Part shown: piece after piece, positions 52,806 to 61,200 of the stretch
Numbering within the stretch: position 1 is the first letter of the stretch
Layout of the letters: every line of letters begins with the position of its first letter
Source: Bacteroidales bacterium
GTDB taxonomy: Bacteria > Bacteroidota > Bacteroidia > Bacteroidales > Tenuifilaceae
Reading direction: 5' to 3'
Length of the DNA: 64,000 nt
Assembly: GCA_020636845.1 (NCBI GenBank)
Contig: JACJXD010000007.1
Coordinates: forward strand, 62,001 to 126,000
Position numbers and translations under genes: made by a program
Notes under the pieces: generated by a model
What the model saw: only the letters and a program-made list of their open reading frames with translations
Told to the model about the DNA's origin: nothing
Database searches by the model: none

Positions 52806-54692
52806 ATGAAAATAAAGAAGTTTATGGGAAGTTTACTCATCATTTCCCTTTTTACAGGTTTTTTAGTAACAGTCTCCTGCGATAAAATTGATGATTTTTC
52901 CTCGTTAGACGCTAATTTACAAGAACAACGGACTCAGGTAAAAAAGGCTTCGGCTTCATTTTCCGAAAACTTTGAAGCTGCTACAAAAACATCCTACACG
53001 GCAGCAGCGGTAACGTTTAGTACTGGGCAATGGTACCTGAGCGATGCCCTTATAGGAACTTCGAGCAGCGACAGAAAAAACGATTCGAAATCGGTTCGCG
53101 TTCGTAATACCGGAACTGTTACCATGCAATTTGATAAAGAAGATGGTGCCGGAACTGTAGAAATTTACCATGCACTATATGGCAGCGACGGAACAAGTAC
53201 ATGGGAATTGTACATGTCCACCAACAGTGGAAGCAGTTGGACTCAAGTAGGTTCAACAATTACAACATCTTCTACTACGCTTACCAAAGCATCGTTTACC
53301 GTAAATGTTTCGGGTAATGTTCGTTTCGAAATTCGTAAAGTTTCCGGTGGATCATACCGTATTAACTTCGACGATCTTTCTATTACCGACTATAGCACCT
53401 CTACAACAACTACCACTACCGGTGCTTTTCCAGAAACCTTCGAGAGTGGCACAAAAACTTCATACACAGCTGCTGCGGTAACTTTATCTACTGGTAATTG
53501 GTATTTCGACAATGCACTAATTGGAACCTCAAGCAGTGATAGAAAAGATGGTTCTCAATCTGCTAGAATTCGCAGTACTGGTATAATCACTATGCAATTC
53601 GACAAGGAAAATGGAGCTGGAACAGTTACCGTTTCCCACGCAAAATATGGCAGCGATGGTACCAGTACATGGGAACTATACATGTCAACAAATAGTGGTA
53701 GTTCTTGGACGAAAGTAGGCTCAACCGTAACCACTTCTTCCACAACCTTATCGTCAACCGAATTTACAGTTAACCAATCGGGCAATGTACGTTTCGAAAT
53801 TCGTAAAATAACAGGTACTTCATATAGAATTAACATTGACAACTTCTCCATTACAGACTACACTTCCGGTGATACGGGAGGAGACACGGGCGATGATACT
53901 GGCGATACCGGTGGAACAACAACGTCGGGAACCGATGGCGACCATATTGCTTTGGGTAATCCTTCGGGTGCCGTTGCCAACATACTATATGCAAACAATT
54001 ACCTAATGGTTAAACCTCAGTATGTTTTATCGTACAACAATAGCAAACTTACATGTAACTGGGTTTCTTGGTACTTAGCATCAACATGGCTTGGTTCTGC
54101 CAGCCGTCAGAATGACTTTAGAGCCGATGCAACCTTGCCATCGAGTTGGGTTCAAGTAGGATCGACTGATTATAGCGGATCTGGTTTCGATCGTGGACAT
54201 ATGTGCCCAAGCGCCGATAGAACTTCTACAACCACCGATAACTCTGCAACATTTTTGATGACCAACATGGTTCCTCAAGCTCCAAAGAACAACCAAGTAA
54301 CATGGGCAAACCTTGAAAATTACTGCCGTAGCTTGGTAAGTGCTGGAAATGAACTTTACATCATATCTGGACCTTACGGACAAGGTGGAACAGGCTCGAA
54401 CGGATATTACACAACCGTATCAAGCAAGAACATTGTTGTTCCTTCCTATGTATGGAAAATCATTGTTGTTTTACCCGTTGGCACAAACGATGTTTCGAGA
54501 ATTACATCGTCAACACGCGTTATTGCCGTTTGGATGCCGAATACTCAAACTGTAAGCAGCCAAGCATGGGGTTATTACCGCACCACTGTTGATTACATTG
54601 AAAGCATGACCGGATACGATTTCTTATCGAATGTTTCTACTACCATTCAAGCTGCAATCGAATCAACTGTTGACACAGGCGCTACTAGCTAG
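52806..54692 (+). CDS. Secreted lipoprotein nuclease (DRGH) with two duplicated N-terminal modules
   Basis: A 628-residue protein with an SPII signal (TGFLVTVSC, Cys26). Two copies of a ~150-residue beta-rich module follow (about 50-198 and 205-350), sharing SYTAAAVTFSTGQWYL and GNVRFEIRKVSGGSYRINFD. A GDTGGDTGDDTG linker (about 355-375) leads to a DNA/RNA non-specific endonuclease domain (about 380-628). The active-site signature is DRGH in GFDRGHMCPSADR, with His465 as general base, plus the metal-site asparagine in TNMVPQAPKNNQVTWANLE. It should degrade extracellular nucleic acid. The modules probably bind glycan or the cell surface. A terminator at 54712-54738 follows. Confidence 0.9.
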   Translation: MKIKKFMGSLLIISLFTGFLVTVSCDKIDDFSSLDANLQEQRTQVKKASASFSENFEAATKTSYTAAAVTFSTGQWYLSDALIGTSSSDRKNDSKSVRVRNTGTVTMQFDKEDGAGTVEIYHALYGSDGTSTWELYMSTNSGSSWTQVGSTITTSSTTLTKASFTVNVSGNVRFEIRKVSGGSYRINFDDLSITDYSTSTTTTTTGAFPETFESGTKTSYTAAAVTLSTGNWYFDNALIGTSSSDRKDGSQSARIRSTGIITMQFDKENGAGTVTVSHAKYGSDGTSTWELYMSTNSGSSWTKVGSTVTTSSTTLSSTEFTVNQSGNVRFEIRKITGTSYRINIDNFSITDYTSGDTGGDTGDDTGDTGGTTTSGTDGDHIALGNPSGAVANILYANNYLMVKPQYVLSYNNSKLTCNWVSWYLASTWLGSASRQNDFRADATLPSSWVQVGSTDYSGSGFDRGHMCPSADRTSTTTDNSATFLMTNMVPQAPKNNQVTWANLENYCRSLVSAGNELYIISGPYGQGGTGSNGYYTTVSSKNIVVPSYVWKIIVVLPVGTNDVSRITSSTRVIAVWMPNTQTVSSQAWGYYRTTVDYIESMTGYDFLSNVSTTIQAAIESTVDTGATS

Positions 54693-54711
54693 TAAATAAC
54701 CATATAAAAAG

Positions 54712-54746
54712 AAAGGCTGTCGAAATTCGACAGCCTTTACTTTTTT
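54712..54746. terminator. Bidirectional terminator between nuclease and serS
   Basis: AAAGGCTGTCGAA (54712-54724) and TTCGACAGCCTTT (54726-54738) form a 13-bp perfect stem, followed on the plus strand by a T-run. On the minus strand the A-rich left flank gives a second T-run, so it can terminate both convergent genes. Confidence 0.85.
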
Positions 54747-54756
54747 ATCCTAATAA

Positions 54757-56031
54757 TTAATCTATTACGTCGAAACCACAGTAAGGTTTTAAAACTTCGG
54801 GCATCTTTATTCCTTCGGGAGTTTGATTATTCTCAAGTAAAGCAGCAACAATTCGTGGCAAGGCCAATGAACTTCCGTTCAGGGTATGCGCTAATTGTGC
54901 TTTTTTATCGCCCTCTTCCTTAAAGCGTAACATCATTCGGTTAGCCTGAAACGATTCAAAATTCGAAACGGAACTTACCTCTAACCATTTATGTTGTGCA
55001 GCCGAGTAAACCTCGAAATCGTAGGTTAATGCCGAAGTAAAACTCATATCGCCCCCGCACAACCTTAAAATTCTGTATGGAAGATTTAACTTCTTAACAA
55101 TACCTTCAACATGCAAAACCATATCGTTTAACGATTGGTACGAAAGGTCGGGATGCTGAACCTGTACAATTTCGACCTTATCAAACTGATGCAAACGGTT
55201 TAGACCTCTAACATCCTTTCCGTACGAACCTGCTTCCCTGCGAAAACAAGGAGTGTATGCCGTAAGTTTCAATGGTAATTTTGAAGCATGAAGGATTACA
55301 TCGCGAAAAATATTGGTAACAGGAACTTCCGCTGTTGGAATCATATAAAAATTGTCAACTCCAATATGGTACATCTGTCCATCCTTATCGGGCAATTGTC
55401 CTGTACCATAAGCAGAATCCTCGTTAACCATGTGAGGAGGTTCAATTTCCTGATAACCAGCAGCAGTATTACAATCCAAAAAGAAATTAATAAGAGCACG
55501 TTGAAGCCTTGCGCCTTTTCCCTTGTAAACAGGGAAACCACTACCCGTTATTTTAACACCCAGTTCAAAATCTATTATATCGTACTTCGATGCCAAATCC
55601 CAATGCGGTAATGCGCCATCGAACAAAGGAGGAATATCGCCACCTTGACGAACAACAACATTATCGCTAGCACCGGTCCCTTCGGGAACAGAATCGTGTG
55701 GCAAGTTTGGCACCTGAAACAATAGCTGTTTTTGTTCGGCTTCAACATCCGACAACTCTTGAGAAAATTCTTTTGACTTCTCTTTCAATTCGGCAGCCTT
55801 AGACTTAGCAGCATTTGCTTCGACAGACTTGCCTTCGGCAAAAAGTTTTCCAACTTGCTTAGCAATTGTGTTTTGCTCGGACAAGTTAGTATCCAATTGA
55901 TATTGAATAGACTTTCTTCGATCGTCCAACTCAATAATTTTCCCAATAATCACGGTAGCATCAAAATGCTTTTTGGCAAGGCGTTTTATTACCTCATCTT
56001 TGTTTTCGCGAATAACTTTTAGGGTAAGCAT
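54757..56031 (-). CDS. serS: Seryl-tRNA synthetase
   Basis: A 424-residue class II synthetase. The N-terminal helical arm (about 30-110, coiled coil that clamps tRNA-Ser) precedes the catalytic domain. Motif 2 is CFRREAGSYGKDVRGLNRLHQ with the arginine that binds ATP, and motif 3 is in LNGSSLALPRIVAALLENNQ. It charges tRNA-Ser. It is oriented with rplU and rpmA upstream, but a terminator separates it from them. Confidence 0.97.
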   Translation of the reverse strand: MLTLKVIRENKDEVIKRLAKKHFDATVIIGKIIELDDRRKSIQYQLDTNLSEQNTIAKQVGKLFAEGKSVEANAAKSKAAELKEKSKEFSQELSDVEAEQKQLLFQVPNLPHDSVPEGTGASDNVVVRQGGDIPPLFDGALPHWDLASKYDIIDFELGVKITGSGFPVYKGKGARLQRALINFFLDCNTAAGYQEIEPPHMVNEDSAYGTGQLPDKDGQMYHIGVDNFYMIPTAEVPVTNIFRDVILHASKLPLKLTAYTPCFRREAGSYGKDVRGLNRLHQFDKVEIVQVQHPDLSYQSLNDMVLHVEGIVKKLNLPYRILRLCGGDMSFTSALTYDFEVYSAAQHKWLEVSSVSNFESFQANRMMLRFKEEGDKKAQLAHTLNGSSLALPRIVAALLENNQTPEGIKMPEVLKPYCGFDVID

Positions 56032-56050
56032 AACTATGCAGTTTTAAGTA

Positions 56051-56099
56051 TAAAATAAAATCTCCTGTCCAACTTAGAATAAGTCTTGAACAGGAGACC
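56051..56099 (-). terminator. Terminator after rpmA
   Basis: On the minus strand GTCTCCTGTTCAAGACTTA and TAAGTTGGACAGGAGAT form a long, slightly interrupted stem, followed by TTTATTTTAT. It closes the rplU-rpmA unit just upstream of serS. Confidence 0.8.
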
Positions 56100-56122
56100 A
56101 AAGTTACTAAAATATTTTAACG

Positions 56123-56383
56123 TTACGCTTCGTTTGGAATAACAGAAACGTAAGATTTATCATCTGCTTTTTTGCGGAAAGTAACAACTCCGTCAACAAG
56201 GGCAAACAACGTATGATCCCTGCCCATACCTACATTTTGTCCAGCGTTATGTTTAGTTCCCCTTTGGCGAACAAGGATATTACCTGCCTTTGCAAGTTGA
56301 CCTCCAAATATTTTTACGCCCAAGCGTTTGCTATGCGACTCTCTCCCGTTACGTGAGCTACCGACTCCTTTTTTGTGTGCCAT
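56123..56383 (-). CDS. rpmA: 50S ribosomal protein L27
   Basis: An 86-residue protein with the L27 N-terminus MAHKKGVGSSRNGRESHSKR and the typical GQNVGMGRDHTLFALVDG body. Its N-terminal tail reaches the peptidyl transferase centre. No N-terminal extension that would need cleavage (as in Firmicutes) is present. It follows rplU by 21 bp in the canonical L21-L27 operon. Confidence 0.98.
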   Translation of the reverse strand: MAHKKGVGSSRNGRESHSKRLGVKIFGGQLAKAGNILVRQRGTKHNAGQNVGMGRDHTLFALVDGVVTFRKKADDKSYVSVIPNEA

Positions 56384-56404
56384 AACTAGATAATATTTTT
56401 TGTA

Positions 56405-56716
56405 TTATGCAACAATTTCTGAAATTTGAATTTGAGTGTAGTTTTGGCGATGACCGTTTTTCACTTTATAACCTTTACGTCTCTTTTTCTTGAAAACAAT
56501 CACCTTGTCGCCTTTTACATGACCCAATATTTTAGCGTTAACAGACGCATTGGCTACTTCGGGTTTCCCTATGGAAACTTTTCCATCGTTATCAACTAGT
56601 AAAACCTTTTCGAATTTCACTTCGTCACCAGTTTCACCTTCTAATAAGTTTACAAAGATCTTCTGATCTTTTTCTACTTTAAACTGCTGTCCTGCAATAT
56701 CAACAATCGCGTACAT
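56405..56716 (-). CDS. rplU: 50S ribosomal protein L21
   Basis: A 103-residue L21 with the hallmark YAIVDIAGQQFKVEKDQKI and the basic C-terminal KKRRKGYKVKNGHRQNYTQ element. It binds 23S rRNA with L20. It heads the rplU-rpmA pair from a strong promoter at 56758-56788. Confidence 0.97.
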   Translation of the reverse strand: MYAIVDIAGQQFKVEKDQKIFVNLLEGETGDEVKFEKVLLVDNDGKVSIGKPEVANASVNAKILGHVKGDKVIVFKKKRRKGYKVKNGHRQNYTQIQISEIVA

Positions 56717-56757
56717 CGTATTTTTGGTATGAAATGTTTAACATATTTTGGGCTTGC

Positions 56758-56788
56758 AAAAGTATAAAAGATAAATTAAAACGCAAAA
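56758..56788 (-). promoter_or_regulatory. Promoter of rplU-rpmA
   Basis: On the minus strand TTTG (56788-56785) is followed by a 19-bp gap and TACTTTTG (56765-56758), matching the Bacteroidota consensus. It ends 41 bp before the rplU start codon. Confidence 0.7.
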
Positions 56789-56838
56789 AGTTACGGTATT
56801 TTTTTAGAAAAATATTCTGTCAGCAATAGCCATCACAC

Positions 56839-57606
56839 TTAAACATCCAAATATCTTGCAGGAGCAATTTTTCGGTGTTCTCCTTCCATTTTTGCACTAA
56901 CCTCCTTGGTAAATTCCTGCACAGGTTTATCCTTAAAACTTTCCCACGGAATTTCATCTAAAATTTTAATTGTTAAGGATTGTTTAAGATTAACTATTCC
57001 CGATTTAGGTAAAATATCTATAGTTCCATCGATTACTACCGGTAATATTGGCACCTCTGCTTTTTGCGCCAGCAAAAAAGCGCCCTCCTTAAATCGCCTG
57101 AACCTGCCGTTTACCGAACGAGTTCCTTCCGGAAATATTAGCACCGAACTTCCGTTTTTAATATGAGCCAAGCCTTTTTGAAACATATGCTTAGTACTTA
57201 CCGCGCTTGCCCTATCTATAAGAATGTGCCTGTTTAACAACAAGTTCCATCCAATAACCGGGACTCTTGCCAATTCACGCTTTGCCACCCACTTAAAGTG
57301 CATGTATAACCGGTATAAAAGCACGATATCGAAGGCACTCTGGTGATTTGACACGATAACGTAAACTTGTCCCTTTTTAACCTTATTTCTTCCTTCGATT
57401 TTCACCTTCCAAAACGGGTTGATTTTTAAATAAAACATAGCCCAAAAAATTGAGTAGCCATGCAAAATCCATAGCCGTTTATCCCACCAAAAAGTTAACA
57501 GCCAAACAACAAAGTCGATAACAAACAACGCCAAAGCAGTAACAACAAGATAAGTCCATAAAAAAACCGACATTAGCACCTGCAATATATGCTTAACTTT
57601 TTTCAT
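56839..57606 (-). CDS. plsC: 1-acyl-sn-glycerol-3-phosphate acyltransferase-type protein
   Basis: A 255-residue protein with an N-terminal membrane anchor (about 12-40) and the PlsC core. The HX4D catalytic motif is SNHQSAFD (His88, Asp93), and the acyl-acceptor motif is FPEGTRSVNGR. It transfers an acyl chain to lysophosphatidic acid in the membrane. A second long hydrophobic stretch near the start makes it a two-helix anchor. It is alone on its strand, with its upstream region facing a small membrane protein gene. Confidence 0.93.
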   Translation of the reverse strand: MKKVKHILQVLMSVFLWTYLVVTALALFVIDFVVWLLTFWWDKRLWILHGYSIFWAMFYLKINPFWKVKIEGRNKVKKGQVYVIVSNHQSAFDIVLLYRLYMHFKWVAKRELARVPVIGWNLLLNRHILIDRASAVSTKHMFQKGLAHIKNGSSVLIFPEGTRSVNGRFRRFKEGAFLLAQKAEVPILPVVIDGTIDILPKSGIVNLKQSLTIKILDEIPWESFKDKPVQEFTKEVSAKMEGEHRKIAPARYLDV

Positions 57607-57831
57607 AATCTTTTAAAAATTAAACTGTTCGTAATTGCTTTGTAACCGTTATTACGTGGAATTTTAAAATAAATCCTTTATCTTGGCAACAAAATTAATA
57701 ACATATCAACTTCAACACATGAACTTTTAAATAATTTACGTTAAGAAATGAAACTATAAAAATGTTTAAAAGTATATGTTACCTGCAATCTCAAATATCA
57801 TTAAACTTTACAAAAAATAAAACTTTAGTAT

Positions 57832-58170
57832 ATGAAACCTCTAAAAAAAGCATTACCGTTTTCTGTTTGGATTGTTCGAATTCTATTTTCAGTATATCTG
57901 GTTCTCACCAACATTCGTACACTCGAAAACATCAACCTAAACAGCGCTAATTTTTATTTGTCTTTAGCAACCGTAATTCTTGCCGTGTTATTAGTAGTCG
58001 GAGGTTTTTTAACAAAGCACTCTCTTACCGTGATATCGGCACTACTTATTGGAGCCATAATTATATACCGATTTTTAATTCCAATACCTACATCGTTCAG
58101 TTCATTCGAAGTATTCAATCTGTTAATGCTCTCCATTTCATTCCTGTTTATCTGCAGAGGAAACGGATAA
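57832..58170 (+). CDS. Small membrane protein of unknown function
   Basis: A 112-residue protein with four hydrophobic helices (about 9-24, 42-60, 66-84 and 93-110). It carries no conserved catalytic residues that I recognise. The start is the ATG of MKPLKKALPFSVW. It is followed 110 bp later by an exported protein on the same strand, so the two might be transcribed together. No function can be given. Confidence 0.6.
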   Translation: MKPLKKALPFSVWIVRILFSVYLVLTNIRTLENINLNSANFYLSLATVILAVLLVVGGFLTKHSLTVISALLIGAIIIYRFLIPIPTSFSSFEVFNLLMLSISFLFICRGNG

Positions 58171-58279
58171 TTATCAACTACTTATCTAACTTTCAACATA
58201 TTAAAAGATAATTTTTATAATATGCCATTTGGCATTAACTTTGTCGCCTAAAATAGGAAACCATAAAAAAGTAATAATT

Positions 58280-58822
58280 GTGAAGTTTATAGAAGTTTTA
58301 GCCATATTAGTACTATTATCGTTTTCAAGTTTTTCGCAAACAAATGTTCCCGACACGGTTATTTTGGTAAGTAGCAAAATTCTTGTTGGCAACGTAAAAG
58401 GTTTAAGTTCTTCAAAAATTTCGTTCGTTAAGCAAGGCTCTTCGCAAGTACAGGAAATTTCGCGTAAGCAAATTCATAAAATAAAGTTTAGCAATGGCAG
58501 AGTTGAAAAGTTTAACAACTTGGCCTTTCAAATGCTGGACGAAACCAACTATCAGGCTGTAATTATTACCGAAAATCCTGCTGACGTGGAAGGTTTATAC
58601 GAGTACGGAAAAGTAGAGGCAAAATCGGGAAAAAGTAGCAGAACCGCCAAGGCTGCTGAAAAAAATGCCAGAATTCGTATTCAACGAAGGGCTGCGGCTA
58701 TGGGAGCGCTTTACGTTTTAATAACCAAAAGCGAAACTCGCGGAGGCTACAAGGAAGTTCCAACCCACTTTATCGAAGGAATTGCGTACGGCATTGAACC
58801 TCCGAAGGAAAAGAAAGAGTAA
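58280..58822 (+). CDS. Exported protein of unknown function
   Basis: A 180-residue product read from a GTG at 58280, giving the signal peptide VKFIEVLAILVLLSFSSFSQ; a TTG 51 bp upstream is the only other in-frame start and would spoil the signal. The mature part (residues 20-180) is mostly beta-strand early (DTVILVSSKILVGNVKGLSS), then a basic region (SGKSSRTAKAAEKNARIRIQ) and RRAAAMGALYVLITKSETRG. It resembles small exported proteins of Bacteroidota, but no domain is recognised. Its stop codon abuts lplA's on the opposite strand. Confidence 0.65.
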   Translation: MKFIEVLAILVLLSFSSFSQTNVPDTVILVSSKILVGNVKGLSSSKISFVKQGSSQVQEISRKQIHKIKFSNGRVEKFNNLAFQMLDETNYQAVIITENPADVEGLYEYGKVEAKSGKSSRTAKAAEKNARIRIQRRAAAMGALYVLITKSETRGGYKEVPTHFIEGIAYGIEPPKEKKE

Positions 58823-59806
58823 CTAACCAAACAGTTCCTTTATAAAATCGTCGGTAAAGTTTTCGGGCAAACCTTTCGAAACTTCATTCAACTGATATGA
58901 TATAGAATCGGGCATAAATGTGGTTTCTTCAAGATTATCCTGCAAAATTCTGCTAATTTCAGACATCTCTTCCGAATTTGCCCGAATGTTAACAGCAGTC
59001 ATAACCCCTTTCTTCACATCTGCCTTAAAGTTCAAGACACCATTGGACACCACAACTTCCTTTTCTATGGTAAAATCGGGACTATATCCAAAGTTCCATT
59101 CCCATGTAAGGTACTTGCTGCTCTTCAACTTTTGTATTGTTTTTCGGTCGCCCAACTGTAATTTAAAGGAAGTTGAATAGTCGAAGGCATCCTTATAGAA
59201 AGAGACGAATTCTGCAATAAAATCTTCGATTGTCATACGCTCCTTCAACAGCGGTTTTATATTTGCCACCTTGCTCCTGTTCGACTTCACCGAAAAATCG
59301 ACATAATTTGCCGATGAAGGATTTAAAATACTCCTTAGCTTATTTAAATTGGCATCGAACAGCAATGTTCCATGATGAACCAGCCTATTTCGATAAACAT
59401 GCTCGGCATTTCCCGACACCTTAGCACCTCCAACTTTAAGTTCGTTTTTCTCTCCAATTACAGCATCGATACCAATAGTTTTGAGAAACCCGATAACCGG
59501 TGTCAGGTACTTTTTAAAATCGATTAACTTTCCTTTCTCACCTGTTTCTACAAAACTAAAATTCACGTTACTTAGATCGTGGTAAACAGTTCCTCCTCCG
59601 GTAATTCGACGAACAATCGGAATATTCTGCTTCCAAACGTCCATTAGATTAACCTCGGCAAATACATTCTGATGCTTGCCTACAATTACAGACGTTTCGT
59701 TACGGTATATAAACAAAAAATTATCGGAGAAATTCTTAAGCAAATACTCTTCGGTTGCAATATTAAAATACGGATCGTTAGTCTCCGATATCAAAATATA
59801 GTTCAT
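58823..59806 (-). CDS. lplA: Lipoate-protein ligase A
   Basis: A 327-residue enzyme with the lipoate/biotin ligase fold. Motifs are VRRITGGGTVYHDLSNVNFS, the lysine segment KVGGAKVSGNAEHVYRNR and HHGTLLFDAN. A C-terminal accessory domain (about 245-327) is present. It activates scavenged lipoate with ATP and attaches it to E2 subunits and GcvH. It is a long LplA with the accessory domain and therefore probably acts alone, without a separate LplB. It is divergent from the SRPBCC protein. Confidence 0.93.
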   Translation of the reverse strand: MNYILISETNDPYFNIATEEYLLKNFSDNFLFIYRNETSVIVGKHQNVFAEVNLMDVWKQNIPIVRRITGGGTVYHDLSNVNFSFVETGEKGKLIDFKKYLTPVIGFLKTIGIDAVIGEKNELKVGGAKVSGNAEHVYRNRLVHHGTLLFDANLNKLRSILNPSSANYVDFSVKSNRSKVANIKPLLKERMTIEDFIAEFVSFYKDAFDYSTSFKLQLGDRKTIQKLKSSKYLTWEWNFGYSPDFTIEKEVVVSNGVLNFKADVKKGVMTAVNIRANSEEMSEISRILQDNLEETTFMPDSISYQLNEVSKGLPENFTDDFIKELFG

Positions 59807-59893
59807 AAAATCGATAAAAGTTTACAAAAGAAAAACCGCTGCCAATATAAAATGTTCAAACAAATATATTTACATTGTTTAAATCTAAAACTT

Positions 59894-59901
59894 TATATTT
59901 G
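59894..59901 (+). promoter_or_regulatory. Candidate -7 element for the SRPBCC gene
   Basis: TATATTTG matches TAnnTTTG and lies 21 bp before the start codon at 59923. The -33 partner is not clear. Confidence 0.4.
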
Positions 59902-59922
59902 CACGCCAAAAGTAAAAGTTAT

Positions 59923-60330
59923 ATGAATACGTACGAAAGTAAAATAGTTACCATTAATAAACGCGCCGAAGATATTTATAATATTCTATCGAATTTCAGC
60001 AATTTTACTCCATTAGTTGCAGGAAAAGTAAACGATTGGCAAGCCGACGAAAGCAGTTGCAGTTTCAGCTATCAGGGAATGGGTCCTGTAGGCTTTAAAA
60101 TTATTGACAAAGAAGAAAATAAAACCATTAAAATATCGGGCGACGAGCGTGTTCCCGTTCAATTTTTTCTTTGGCTTCAACTAAAAGAAACTGCACCGTA
60201 CGTCACCAAAATGAAAATCACCATAAAGGCGGAACTTAACATGATGATGCGAATGATGTTAGGTAAAAAACTGGAGGAAGGTGTGAACACCCTTGCCGAT
60301 GGCATTGCGTCCGCGTTTAACGCTGCCTAA
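59923..60330 (+). CDS. SRPBCC-fold (START-like) protein
   Basis: A 135-residue protein starting at the ATG of MNTYESKIVTINKRAED; the upstream TTG adds a basic stretch that is not conserved-looking. The sequence pattern fits a coenzyme Q-binding/START-like fold: an N-terminal strand (VTINKRAEDIYNILSNFSNF), a beta meander (FSYQGMGPVGFKI, TIKISGDERVPVQFFLWLQL) and a long C-terminal helix (MMRMMLGKKLEEGVNTLADG). Such domains bind hydrophobic ligands, but the ligand is unknown. It converges with birA, 3 bp apart. Confidence 0.65.
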   Translation: MNTYESKIVTINKRAEDIYNILSNFSNFTPLVAGKVNDWQADESSCSFSYQGMGPVGFKIIDKEENKTIKISGDERVPVQFFLWLQLKETAPYVTKMKITIKAELNMMMRMMLGKKLEEGVNTLADGIASAFNAA

Positions 60331-60333
60331 CGC

Positions 60334-61068
60334 TTATATCACAAAAGATATTTCTTTAAAAGCAAATGATTGTACTTTGCCGTCAACAGACTGTAATTCC
60401 AGTTCGCCGGTAGATTTTACTCCAACAATTCGAGCACGAAAAACCTGTCCCTGCGCTTTGTATTCACAATACGTGTCCTTACGATAGAGCAAGTTAAAAT
60501 AATCGGCATCTAATTGGCTGTATTGTTTATTAAGTAACTGTTCGTACCGACTCTTAAAACACTCCAACAACTCCATCAGGGAAGTTTCAACATTGAAAAC
60601 TATACCTGTTTCCAATGCAAGTGATATTGGATTTGGTAAATCGACAAAGTACGTTTGGTTAACATTAACACCTATTCCGATAACCGATACATCAAGCGTG
60701 CTTGTACTAAAACTATTTTCAATTAGAATTCCGGCAATTTTTCCATTACCGACATAAACATCGTTAGGCCACTTAATGCTTACTTTCGACTTTGTAACGT
60801 ACGCACTTAGCCAATCACATACTGCCAAAGCAGCAACTTTAGAAAGCATAAACTGCCGTTGAACTTCTACCTGAATTGGCCTGAGCAGGATGCTAAAAGT
60901 AAGATTTTGCCCGCTATCGCTTTCCCATACATTTCCCCTTTGTCCTCGGCCATCGGTCTGATACCGTGCTGCAACAACGCACCCATGCGGAGACTTATCG
61001 GCAACAAGTTTTAAACACTCTTCGTTTGTAGAAGAAACCACATCGTACCATAAAACATTAAAGTCCAT
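60334..61068 (-). CDS. birA: Biotin-[acetyl-CoA-carboxylase] ligase
   Basis: A 244-residue BirA read from the ATG of MDFNVLWYDVVSSTN; an upstream TTG adds three codons. The catalytic domain has SSTNEECLK, the ATP/biotin loop GRGQRGNVWESDSGQNLTFS and KWPNDVYVGNGKIAGILIE. A small C-terminal SH3-like domain (about 200-244) ends it. There is no N-terminal helix-turn-helix, so it is a group I enzyme without repressor function. It biotinylates acetyl-CoA carboxylase and other carboxylases. Confidence 0.94.
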   Translation of the reverse strand: MDFNVLWYDVVSSTNEECLKLVADKSPHGCVVAARYQTDGRGQRGNVWESDSGQNLTFSILLRPIQVEVQRQFMLSKVAALAVCDWLSAYVTKSKVSIKWPNDVYVGNGKIAGILIENSFSTSTLDVSVIGIGVNVNQTYFVDLPNPISLALETGIVFNVETSLMELLECFKSRYEQLLNKQYSQLDADYFNLLYRKDTYCEYKAQGQVFRARIVGVKSTGELELQSVDGKVQSFAFKEISFVI

Positions 61069-61200
61069 TGCTAACACGGTTTAGTTCAGCAAACTTAACA
61101 AAAAAGCCACACATACGCCTTAAACATTCTTTGATTTTTAGTGTTTGAATAAGTAACTTTAAAATATTCGCGATACTAATTACTAGATTTTTAAATCAGT

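Noticed and set aside
57762..57950. 62-codon plus-strand frame
   Set aside because: It overlaps the start of the 112-residue membrane protein in another frame and has no protein-like composition.
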